Of a stretch of DNA of 64,000 nucleotides, positions 56,020-64,000 are shown in pieces. The DNA is taken from the NCBI RefSeq assembly GCF_000346465.2, contig NC_034010.1, positions 5,062,439-5,126,438 on the forward strand. The letters are read 5' to 3'. Position numbers and translations under genes: made by a program. The notes beneath the pieces are model-generated. The model did not search any database. It had not been told where the DNA came from and was given only the letters and a program-made list of their open reading frames with translations. The DNA is from Prunus persica (lineage: Eukaryota; Streptophyta; Magnoliopsida; Rosales; Rosaceae). The number at the start of each line of letters is the position of its first letter. The stretch's first letter is position 1.

Positions 56020-57665
56020 CATCACTTCTGATGATATGGTAGGGATCACTACCTAACATCACTTCTTCTACTATGAGACAAAAAGTTCTCCAACATTCTT
56101 CTACTTTCTCTTCTTCTTGGAGAAGAAGAGATAGAGGACCCAGTATCTCTGGAGAAGATAGAGAGTCCCTCGACATCTCCGGATAAGAATCAAGGTTATG
56201 AAAGCAGTGAGCCGTCCAATGACTCAATCGCAAATGAGATAAAGAAAGTAGAAACATATATGTTGGAATATCCAGATTTTCCTACTACATTTGACAGAGC
56301 TATGTGGAATATAGAAAAGGTTGTTATTGAGGACCAACCTGACCACTTAATCTCCAATGTAAAAACTCTAATGTTTTTTTAACTAACATAGCCGTGGTTA
56401 CGAAGAACAAGAAGAAAATGAACAAATAGTTTACCAAATAGTTTTAAGCACTATTGTTTGGTTTTAGGCACAATTATCTGTTTTTTTTATTTATTTTTTA
56501 TTTTTTATTTTTAAATTGCCCAATAAGGATTACTGTTTTTGTTTGAGCATCTTATCTAGGATTTTCTCTATCATTAATCGAATTTAGCTCTTCATGATTA
56601 ATCGATTAATCCTGAATCACGAATGATAAGGTGAGCTTTCTAATGTTGAATTCCATTAGTTTTTGTCTTCATGTTGGAAAATTCGGTCATGAGCAAATCA
56701 AAAAATTACTGCTTACCTCCAGCAACATGTACCTTGCCAAAGGATGAGGCAAACCCCTGCATTCTGATGATACGGTATGGATCACTAGCTAACATCACTT
56801 CTTCTACTATGAGACAAAAAGTTCTCCAACATTCTTCTACTTTCTCTTCTTCTAGAGATAGAGGACCCAGTATCTCTGGAGAAGATAGAGAGTCCCTCGA
56901 CATCTCCGGATAAGAATCAAGGTTATGAAAGCAGTGAGCCGTCCAATGACTCAATCGCAAATGAGATAAAGAAAGTAGAAACATATATGTTGGAATATCC
57001 AGATTTTCCTATTACATTTGACAGAGCTATGTGGAAAATAGAAAAGGTTGTTATTGAGGACCAACCTGACCACTTAATCTCCAATGTAAAAACTCTAATG
57101 TTTTTTTTACTAACATAGCCGTGGTTACGAAGAACAAGAAGAAAATGAACAAATAGTTTACCAAATAGTTTTAAGCACTATTGTTTGGTTTTAGGCACAA
57201 TTATCTGTTTTTTTAATTATTTTTTATTTTTTATTTTTAAATTGCCCAATAAGGATTACTGTTTTTGTTTGAGCATCTTATCTAGGATTTTCTCTATCAT
57301 TAATCGAATTTAGCTCTTCATGATTAATCGATTAATCCTGAATCACGAATGATAAGGTGAGCTTTCTAATGTTGAATTCCATTAGTTTTTGTCTTCATGT
57401 TGGAAAATTCGGTCACGAGCAAATCAAAAAATTACTGCTTACCTCCAGCAACATGTACCTTGCCAAAGGATGAGGCAAAACCCTGCATTCTGATGATACG
57501 GTATGGATCACTAGCTAACATCACTTCTTCTACTATGAGACAAAAAGTTCTCCAACATTCTTCTACTTTCTCTTCTTCCCGGAGAAGAAGAGAGAGATGC
57601 CTCCAGTATCTCCGAAGAAGAAAGAGAGTCCCCCGGCATCTTCGGATAAGAATCAAGGCTACCCA
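56020..57665. repeat. Large tandem repeat, 736/726-bp units
   Basis: The landmark ATCACTTCTTCTACTATGAG occurs at 56,058, 56,794 and 57,520. The first two units are complete and nearly identical by eye; the third is cut at about 57,660. They differ by small indels in a CTTCTTCTTGGAGAAGAAG segment and a few substitutions. Each full unit contains the putative coding segment listed next. Confidence 0.92.
56100..56382 (+). pseudogene. Repeated coding-like segment of unknown function
   Basis: In unit 1 an open frame of about 95 codons runs through SLEKIESPSTSPDKNQGYES, SEPSNDSIANEIKKVETYML, EYPDFPTTFDRAMWNIEKVV and IEDQPDHLISNVKTLMFF to a stop. Unit 2 (about 56,840-57,140) keeps the frame, with one extra T that extends it by some 13 codons. 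There is no in-frame Met at the start. The composition is protein-like and acidic. I do not recognise a family; it may be an exon captured before the duplication or retroelement-derived. Confidence 0.35.
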
Positions 57666-57671
57666 AGTATT

Positions 57672-58513
57672 AATTTAAAATCCATTTTTGGAATATTAAA
57701 ATATTTTGGGTACTAAAACTAAATTTCTATGATTTTTATTAAAATATTTAATAATAATTATTCACTAAAGAAATAATAATTAAAACATAATTAATAATGA
57801 AAGTATTTAAATAATGGTAAGATATTATTTAATTGATAAAAAAGAAAATTTTAAAAAGGATATTTTAAGAGTATAGCCGTGCGGCTATACTCTTTAAATA
57901 TAGGAAGCTTTAGTAATATACCCAAAATAGGGGCTGAAATTATTAAAAAAACCTTCATAAAATGCACTTTAGAAACATATCCAAAAATCATTTACTACAT
58001 ACAAAATGAGTGTTGAATTTCCTATAAATTACGTGACTGCTACTAACTAACTTAAAAGAAGCCCAATACAAAAAAACACAAAAAGACCCAAAACAAGCCC
58101 AATTCAGATATAGGATATTTGTATAGTTTTATGTTTAGGAATAGGTGTTTAACTAATTTTCTATTAAATATATTAGAGTTTAGGGAATGCCTTATTTTAA
58201 TTATTATTTCTTTAGTTAAAGATTGAAATGGCAAACTCATTATAATTATTACAATATAATATACATATCTTATATATTATTGGGGAAACACAATATAGTA
58301 TAGCCTCGCAGCTATACTCTTAAAATATCCTTTTTAAAATTTTCTTTTTTATTAATTAAATAATATCTTAGCCTTATTTAAATACTTTCATAAGTAATTA
58401 TGTTTTAATTATTATTTCTTTAGTGAATAATTAGTATTAAATATTTTAATAAAAATCCTAGAAATTTAGTTTTAGTACCCCAAATATTTTAGTATTCCAA
58501 AAATGGATTTTAG
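57672..58513. mobile_element. Large inverted-repeat (foldback) element, arms about 220 bp
   Basis: The left arm (57,672-57,893) begins AAAATCCATTTTTGGAATAT and ends TTAAGAGTATAGCCG; the right arm (58,293-58,513) is its reverse complement, ending CCAAAAATGGATTTTA. Both contain TTCACTAAAGAAATAATAAT or its complement. The GTATAGCCG motifs lie at the inner ends. The spacer (57,894-58,292) shows weak resemblance to dispersed repeat R1. No transposase. Confidence 0.75.
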
Positions 58514-58975
58514 CCTCGAAACTTAAATCCAAGTCACAACGTGATTCGATAATCAACTACTTGTTGGAGTTTGATAGAAATACATGAACTTGAGTCCCAC
58601 ATTAGAAAAGAAGAGAAAGTACCTACTCCTTAGTAGGCTTATGGTTAGGACCCTGAGAAAGGTTTTGAAACTATTTCGGAAGGTAGGGTTTTTGGTTCGA
58701 GACTTGAATTTACCCAAACTGATTTTGTGAAAACAAAAATTTAGAACAAAGTCCACGAATATATATATATGTATAAACTAATTAATTACTATTTATTAAG
58801 TGATTTATGAAATGAGTAAAATATTTAAATATTCATTAAATAAATAATAATTAAACATAATTACCAATTAAAGTAATTTAAAACAACTAAGATATTACTT
58901 AATTACATATATTAAACTAAAGAAGTTGGCCAAAAAAATATAAGTAAAATTTTAAAATATAAAAAATAAAAAAGC
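58514..58975. other. AT-rich spacer
   Basis: No supported gene. AATAATTAAACATAATTACC and similar words recur on both sides of the motif block at 58,980-59,150, hinting at diverged inverted flanks. Confidence 0.45.
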
Positions 58976-59155
58976 CGTAGAACCTGTCCCGACGAAATTT
59001 CATCGGCACAGGTCTATCCCGGCTAAATTGCCAGATTTGACTTTCCCCGACGAAGTTTCGTCGGCAGAGGTTAATTTCGTCGGGGCAAGTCTCCTCTGCA
59101 AATTTCGTCGAGATAAACCTGTACTGATGAAACTTCATCAGGAGAGATTTTATTT
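58976..59155. repeat. Palindromic CCCGACGAAATTTCGTCGG motif cluster
   Basis: Four variants occur within 180 bp: CCCGACGAAATTTCATCGGC, CCCCGACGAAGTTTCGTCGG, AATTTCGTCGGGGCAAG and CTGATGAAACTTCATCAGG. Spacing is 30-60 bp. AT-rich inverted flanks (about 58,790-58,920 and 59,210-59,440) surround it, so it may be the core of another non-autonomous DNA transposon family. Confidence 0.55.
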
Positions 59156-59640
59156 TAAAATAAAATATAAATTTAGTATCTTTTAGGTCCAATAAATTTT
59201 TATTTTAAATTTATTTTTAGTACTTAAATAATATTGCAGACTTATTTAATTACTTTCATCTGTAATTATGTTATAATTATTATTTCTTTAGTGAATAATT
59301 AAATATTTAATTAACTTAATAAATGGTAATTATTATTTTAAATTTTTTTATTTTCATTTAATGAAATATTTAAATACTAATCATTCACTAAGTAAATAGT
59401 AATTAAAACATAATTACTAAATAAAGTAATTAAAAAAGAGAAATCATCCTTTTCCACATGGGTTTATTAGTCCCCTCCTAAGGAAGTGTTTTTGGTGAGC
59501 CCAGCCAGTATTAGCAATCTCATTGAAGACTAGGATTAAATAAAACAAACATGGGACAAAATTTAGTCCAAGCTAAGCCTGTGTAATGAGAACTAGTGCC
59601 CACACACTATTTTACACTATATTGTAAGTTGGTTTATTCA
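59156..59640. other. AT-rich spacer
   Basis: Nothing recognised beyond the inverted flanks mentioned for the adjacent motif cluster. Confidence 0.4.
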
Positions 59641-59672
59641 AAAAAAAAAAAAAAAAGTGAAATTACAGACAT

Positions 59673-59770
59673 GGGATTAGCCAAGTTGGCTAGAGCGGAT
59701 GTGCTCCCTTACTCTTCACTGAGTTCGAACGCCCCTCCCCGTAGTTTAAATTAGTTTAAAATAGAATATC
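59673..59770 (+). repeat. tRNA-derived SINE head
   Basis: GGGATTAGCCAAGTTGGCTA contains an exact pol III A-box match (TAGCCAAGTTGG, 59,678-59,689), and AGTTCGAACGC at 59,721-59,731 is a B-box match at tRNA-like spacing. An A-run (59,640-59,656) precedes it. The 3' tail is not defined, and the sequence does not fold as a complete tRNA, so this is not called a tRNA gene. Confidence 0.7.
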
Positions 59771-60061
59771 GCTTAAAAAAATATCCATGTTAAATTTCCA
59801 TACAAAATTAGTTAAATACCCATTCCTAGACATAAAACTATAAATAACCCTTATACTATTTATTGTATATAAACACACCCAAAATAAACCCAAAAATCGA
59901 TAGTTGTCGATTTTTTCAATTCAACAGTTATATTATATTACGGTTTTGCCCCTTTGCAATTTGAGAAATAGCTGACTTATTATTATTATTTTTTAAATCT
60001 TTTATTTAATAACAATTATGTTGTAGATTGAAGAGGAATAAGAAGAAGAAGAGCATCGACC

Positions 60062-60165
60062 ATGGCGGTGAGCAGCTTGTGCGGCTCCAGACTCATCTTC
60101 TTCTGCCAATCCTTTCGATGCTCTTGGCAACGCTCTTATCGGTTCTTCTTCCAAGACTTAGGTTT
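60062..60165 (+). pseudogene. Exon-like fragment of unknown origin
   Basis: ATCGACCATGG gives a good plant start context. The frame reads MAVSSLCGSRLIFFCQSFRC and continues SWQRSYRFFFQDL to a donor-like TTAG|GTTTGTC at about 60,166. The Ser- and Arg-containing, acid-poor beginning resembles an organelle-targeting N-terminus. I do not recognise the gene. It is joined to unrelated gene pieces downstream, so it is probably a captured first exon. Confidence 0.35.
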
Positions 60166-60230
60166 GTCATCTTCCTCGTTGCTGCTGTATATATTTTTTT
60201 TTAATGTGAAAATATATTGTATTATGCCTT

Positions 60231-60361
60231 TCAAGATAATGAACCGTTAATGAGGGCACTGTCCAAGCTAGTCAATCTTAACAATCCAGATCTTGTCTTG
60301 TTTGTTGGAGAGGCACTTGTTGGAAATGATGTTGTTGATCAGCTTTCAAAGTTTAATCAGG
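60231..60361 (+). pseudogene. SRP receptor alpha subunit (SR-alpha) exon fragment
   Basis: After a TTTAATGTG...TATTATGCC stretch the frame reads [20 protein letters not shown], then [20 protein letters not shown] and FNQ, up to a CAG|GTTTGA donor. This is the late part of the GTPase (NG) domain of the signal-recognition-particle receptor alpha subunit, which docks ribosome-nascent-chain complexes at the ER. The copied exon contains the conserved [11 protein letters not shown] strand. The rest of the gene is absent on both sides, so this is a displaced exon and not a gene. The exon itself has no stop, suggesting a fairly young capture. Confidence 0.8.
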
Positions 60362-60434
60362 TTTGAGCTCCATATTCATGGTTTTTTTCTAGTATTGTCC
60401 AATTAGGGTTTGAATCTGGTGTTTTCCATATGAG

Positions 60435-60630
60435 ATGATTGACAATGGCTTCACTTTCACTACAGAACCTAATATTCTGAGAGAGATGAGTGCTCCACCA
60501 AATATAGTTAACAAGATGTTAAGTGTAGTGAACCTAATATTCTAGGAGAGGTGATTGCTCCACCAAATATAGTTAACAAGATGTTGCGTGTTGTCACAGG
60601 CAACAGTTCTAATTGTCACAATGTGAGCTT
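60435..60630 (+). pseudogene. AP-3 complex mu subunit fragment, internally duplicated
   Basis: The plus strand reads MIDNGFTFTTEPNILREMSA and PPNIVNKMLSVV; from 60,530 a second copy begins, EPNILGEVIAPPNIVNKMLR, then VVTGNSSN. This matches the region of plant AP-3 mu (medium adaptin) between the longin-like domain and the mu-homology domain. AP-3 sorts cargo to the vacuole. A 65-bp tandem duplication (60,465 and 60,530) puts the two copies in different frames. Stops and missing flanks make it a non-functional fragment. Confidence 0.75.
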
Positions 60631-60729
60631 TTGCCTTTAAAAAAAATCATAAATAGCAGAAGAGGATGCAATCGCAGTCACAATGAAGTTTATCACTACT
60701 ACAAAAAGTGAAAAAGACGACCAGAAAAC

Positions 60730-61740
60730 AACGACGGTCTAAGTGAAAACCGTCGTGGTTTATAAAAAGACGACGGTTCTAAAAACACCGTCGTGTAATA
60801 CAACCTTAGACAACTAAAAAATGGAGTTTCAAATGGCTGTTCAAAAACAACGACGTACATAATTAAACAACCGACGTCTATTTGAAACAGATTTCCTCAG
60901 TGTAAAATCAATGCCAACAAAGAACGGCAGAAGTTATGAATCGACCGACGTAGAAAGTAAAGACGACGATTTCAATAAAAACTGCCGTTTTTACTCATAA
61001 AATAACACGACGAGGTTTTCGTATAAGACGCCGTATAATTACAAACAAATCCACGGCTTTAAAATACAAAATATCGCCGTATTAAATTAATTTACAACGA
61101 CGGAAAATATAAATATATCGACGTCATTCTCGTATAGTTCTACTACGTTATCTTTAAATCGTACAATAAAATTTATCGTCGTATTTATTCATTTTATACG
61201 TCGTACCTTTAATTTTAACGGTCGTCTTAATAAGAATTTTTGTTAACAATTTTTTTCTTTGATTTTCTTATCCTACGTCGGTAGATCTACTTAATGACAA
61301 GAATTGAAATAACCACGACGGTTTATATAGAACACCGCCGACATAATCAGTTTTGTCTGAGATCCCAAGGGTTACGAAATCTTACCAGATGGAACTCTAT
61401 TCCACATCATAATCTTAACAGATGACACAGATTTGCAAATATTGCGTCGTGTTAGTTTACAAATTCTAGAACATTAATTTCCCTCATTTTAAATTTCCTC
61501 GGGAAAGAAAAATCTATTTATCACGCTTTGGAATTGAAAACTAAAACTGAAAGAATACGGGAAAAAAAACTCCATTTATAATTTAAAATTAAAATCCACG
61601 TCGGTTGTAGTACACTTAACGACGTTTAACAAAATAATCTACGTCGGTAATTATAAATCTACCGCCATCGTAACTTAATATAGACGACGAGAAAAGACGA
61701 CGGTAGAACAGAAAACCGCCGTTGTTTCAGTTTCTTTAAC
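60730..61740. repeat. CGACGG / CCGTCGT subterminal repeat block
   Basis: Dozens of variants of a short GACGACGG motif in both orientations, densest at 60,730-61,350. A 150-bp module (AATTTCCCTCATTTTAAATT ... AAAATCCACGTCGGTT) at about 61,475-61,620 recurs at about 62,695-62,835. Confidence 0.85.
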
Positions 61741-61780
61741 ATATCTTTCTGCAGGACTTGTGTAGTTCAAAGCATTGACA

Positions 61781-62195
61781 ATGTCTTCATCATATCTCCC
61801 AGAAACTACTGATTCAATTGCTCATGCTTTAGAGGCCATCTGAAGCCATTTCTATTCTTTATCGCATTCTTGAAACCCATCTTCTTCTTCTGAAGCTCTA
61901 CGGATAAAGGAAGAGGCTATCACAATAAATCCGACGGATCTTCTTAGGCAAGAAAATCAAGCAGAGGATCAGGCACATCTGATCTTCAGATTTCCCTGAG
62001 AAGCGAACTTTCCTTCGACAGCGAGTGGAGGCCAGGCTTGCATCTCTTTTGATGGAAAGCAAGGAGTATTCAGAAGCACTAAGTGTCCTATCAGGCTTGA
62101 TCAAGGAAGTGAGAAGGCTAGTTGACAAGCTTCTTCTTGTGGACATATATTTGATGCGAGTAAGCTCAATTTCTCTTTGAGAAAACATCCAAATT
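61781..62195 (+). pseudogene. RPN6: Rearranged 5' fragment of 26S proteasome subunit RPN6 inside the CACTA element
   Basis: ATG at 61,781 opens SSSYLPETTDSIAHALEA, the RPN6/PSMD11 N-terminus. After a frame change it reads SEAISILYRILE and SSSSEALRIKEEAIT, then a jump to GTSDLQISL, another jump to EKRTFLRQRVEARLASLLME, then SKEYSEALSVLSGLIKEVRR, LVDKLLLVDIYLM and, after a short frameshift, KLNFSLRKHP. The order matches the N-terminal PCI/TPR-repeat region of RPN6, a lid subunit of the 26S proteasome, with about 60-70 codons missing between AIT and GTSD and about ten more between SL and EKR. No introns remain at some expected places and several frameshifts are present, so it is not translatable as RPN6. 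It lies fully inside the CACTA element, a transduplicated gene fragment. Confidence 0.88.
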
Positions 62196-62984
62196 ATTAT
62201 CTTTGAGACATGAGAGACTGAGAGAGGAAGAACTTGGAACCTTAAATGTAAACCGAAAATGAATGAAAGCGACAAATTTATAGAATAAATTTTTAAAACC
62301 AACGGCGGTCCTTACAAACAAACCGCCGTTTAAATTGTAAAATCAACGTCGGTATGATCGACGTATATTACAGAAATCCACGTCGGTAAATTAATAAAAA
62401 CGACGTGTTAAATAATATACCATGACGCGAGTTATTACTTATGTACTTTAATTTTTGAGTTTACTACGACGGTACCTACAAACTACTGTCGTATTTATTT
62501 ACCACGTCCGAAGTTAAATGTACCGTCGTATTTTGTAATTTATACGTCGTAGTTATATGTAACCGCCATATTATTTTTTTGAAATGGTTTTATATGTAAG
62601 CAACTTTTCGTCTACTTGACTTACACATTTGTTGTTTTTATATTCTTATTTTATTTAAATCTGTCATCCAAAAAAGAAACTTTACATATTGCAGAATATT
62701 AATTTCCTTCGTTTTAAATTTCCTCCGGAAAAAAAACTCTATTTATAACGCACTGTAATTGAAAAATAAACTGAAAGGTCACGGGAAAAAAAATTCTATT
62801 CATAATTTAAAAATTAAAATCCACGTCGGTTATATTAAACCTAACGACGTTAAATGAAATGATTCCACGTCGAATGAAAAATATTGCGTCGTTTTAGTTA
62901 AAAACGACGTAGTTAAATGTAACCGCCGTATTATTTTTTTGAAATGGTTTTATATGTAAGCAACTTTTCGACTTACACATGCAC

Positions 62985-63748
62985 TGTTTCCAAACCCGAT
63001 TAAAAATTTCAATCTCCCAGAGAAACCTTTTCGTCTTTTTTCCTTGTCAGAGCATTGTCAGAGTTTCTCATCGTCTTCCTCTCGTCTTCTTCGTCGTCTC
63101 TGAACTTAAACATCGATCATCTTCCTCTTGCTTTCATTGCACGCAAAAGGTAAGCTTTCATTTTCACTATTTTGGTTACTGTTTTGCATGCTCATACGTT
63201 TTTTGTTTGAAAAATCTTTTTACCTTTTTTCTGGCCAAAATCATTTTACTTCTTTCCAAGTTTGATAAAATATACAGACAAAGAGAGAAAGTTTCCAACT
63301 TTGAAGACAACTACATCAACTAAATAAGACGACGGTAGACCACGACGGTTCGTCAGTTGTTCTAGCGTCGTCTGAAAATTGACAAAGTTGTTTTTAAAAT
63401 AATAGTCTTTTTTTATATGCTTGTTTAATTGCAGGTTTGATTTCGCTGAACAATGGTTTTTGTTTTTCCCTTATTTGATAAAATATAAAGAAAAAGAAAC
63501 TAGGGTTGGTATCTAATATAGACGATAAAATATAAATAATAGTTTACCACGACGGTGTATTACTATTGACGTCGTGTGAACATATATACCACGACGTTAT
63601 ATAAATAATGGTTTTAAACATTTATTACGTCTGAGATTATTTCATTGCGTCGTCTAAAATCATATCATACGTCGTATTTTTTTAATACCGTCGTTTGTGT
63701 TCTTAATGTTTTCCTGAAATATTTTCACTTGCAGTTTTGTCTGTTAAA
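62985..63748 (+). promoter_or_regulatory. Leader of the transposase-like gene, with introns
   Basis: A TC-rich leader (about 62,985-63,149; TCTCATCGTCTTCCTCTCGT) ends GCAAAAG before a GTAAGCTTTC donor at 63,150. Acceptors TTAATTGCAG (63,435) and TCACTTGCAG (63,734) precede the start codon. The layout resembles the conserved leader of the other CACTA family in this window. Confidence 0.5.
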
Positions 63749-64000
63749 ATGGTTTCTCAACAACAAACTAAGGATTCTGGCTCCAAGAAGCTTGGAATGG
63801 TAGCTCCTCAAGATAAGTCTTCGAAGGAGATGAAGTCTTCGAAGAAGATGAAGTTTGCTTCATCATCTGCTGAGACAGAACAAACCAGCCAGACAACAAT
63901 CTCAGATGATTCAAAGACTGGTCGAGGTATGAGCACAATGCCTCGTGTTGTGAAGAGAAAGCTTCAGAAACTGAGGCCAATTGTTGAGTACAATAAAAGG
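63749..64000 (+). CDS. CACTA transposase-like protein, N-terminus (runs off the window)
   Basis: 84 codons open to the window edge, starting 15 bp after a TGCAG acceptor. A Lys/Ser/Gln-rich basic start (DKSSKEMKSSKKMKFASSS) leads to RGMSTMPRVVKRKLQKLRPI and VEYNKR. The arrangement of RG, a basic helix and a short V-x-[FY]-N segment resembles the beginning of the plant Ptta/En/Spm transposase-associated domain found in rosid CACTA elements. Position inside the element, after a leader with introns, supports this. A TNPA-like or unrelated CACTA-encoded protein is the main alternative. Nothing in the visible part is broken. Confidence 0.55.
   Translation, partial: MVSQQQTKDSGSKKLGMVAPQDKSSKEMKSSKKMKFASSSAETEQTSQTTISDDSKTGRGMSTMPRVVKRKLQKLRPIVEYNKR

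Larger units (their letters stand above)
60694..64000 (+). mobile_element. CACTA element of the CGACGG family, 5' part, probably autonomous
   Basis: Begins CACTACTACAAAAAGTG at 60,694 and runs past the window end. The first 650 bp are packed with ACGACGG, CCGTCGT and ACGTCG motifs as direct and inverted subterminal repeats; more blocks follow at 61,600-61,740, 62,290-62,590, 62,820-62,930 and 63,320-63,700. Between them lie a rearranged RPN6 fragment, a pyrimidine-rich leader with GT-AG introns and the start of a transposase-like frame. The other end and the target duplication are outside the window. Confidence 0.85.

Noticed and set aside
59673..59770. A tRNA gene
   Set aside because: A and B boxes are present but the paired acceptor and anticodon stems are not; it reads as a SINE head.
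61898..62302. 134-codon minus-strand frame
   Set aside because: Antisense of the captured RPN6 fragment.

Overview
This window is plant nuclear DNA: AT-rich, intron-bearing, dominated by transposable elements, with only two intact host genes. The repeat content suggests a woody core eudicot, probably Rosaceae. The clues are a Cassandra-type TRIM LTR carrying a 5S rRNA-like segment, tRNA-derived SINEs, large non-autonomous CACTA elements, and host proteins of ordinary eudicot type. The genus cannot be fixed from sequence alone.

Layout. 1-5.5 kb: unassigned repetitive DNA with a minus-strand copia LTR and primer site at 4.4-4.7 kb. 5.5-6.3 kb: a LINE endonuclease-like scrap and a hAT transposase remnant split by a MITE. 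7.1-9.3 kb: nested inverted repeats. 9.37-13.81 kb: a very young Ty1/copia element with a perfect target-site duplication, almost identical LTRs and one intact 1302-residue ORF lacking a recognisable capsid region. 14.7-15.7 kb (-): an intact class-I carboxylesterase. 18.2-22.9 kb: a non-autonomous CACTA element containing a higher-order tandem array. 23-36.9 kb: intergenic DNA with MITEs, SINEs, a Cassandra solo LTR and a degenerate retroelement. 37.0-39.1 kb (+): a seven-exon WAT1-related (UMAMIT/EamA) transporter. 42.4-46.0 kb: a second, inverted copy of the CACTA family with a contracted array. 46-47.2 kb: a 0.6-kb tandem duplication. 47.5-52.8 kb: MITEs around dinucleotide repeats and an assembly gap. 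52.8-53.6 kb: a long-TIR element with an exon-like insert. 53.6-55.7 kb: a probable LTR-retrotransposon solo LTR. 56-57.7 kb: a 0.73-kb tandem repeat. 57.7-58.5 kb: a large inverted repeat. 59.9-60.7 kb: scrambled exon fragments resembling the SRP receptor alpha subunit and the AP-3 mu subunit. 60.7-64 kb: the 5' end of a different, apparently autonomous CACTA family that carries a rearranged copy of the 5' part of the 26S proteasome subunit gene RPN6, followed by a leader with introns and the start of a transposase-like ORF that runs off the window.

The most interesting material is gene-fragment capture between 52.8 and 64 kb and the two-copy CACTA family with its array and conserved internal leader. 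The two host genes are unrelated in function and show no sign of co-regulation. Boundaries of repeats were read by eye and are good to a few bases only where terminal motifs are stated.
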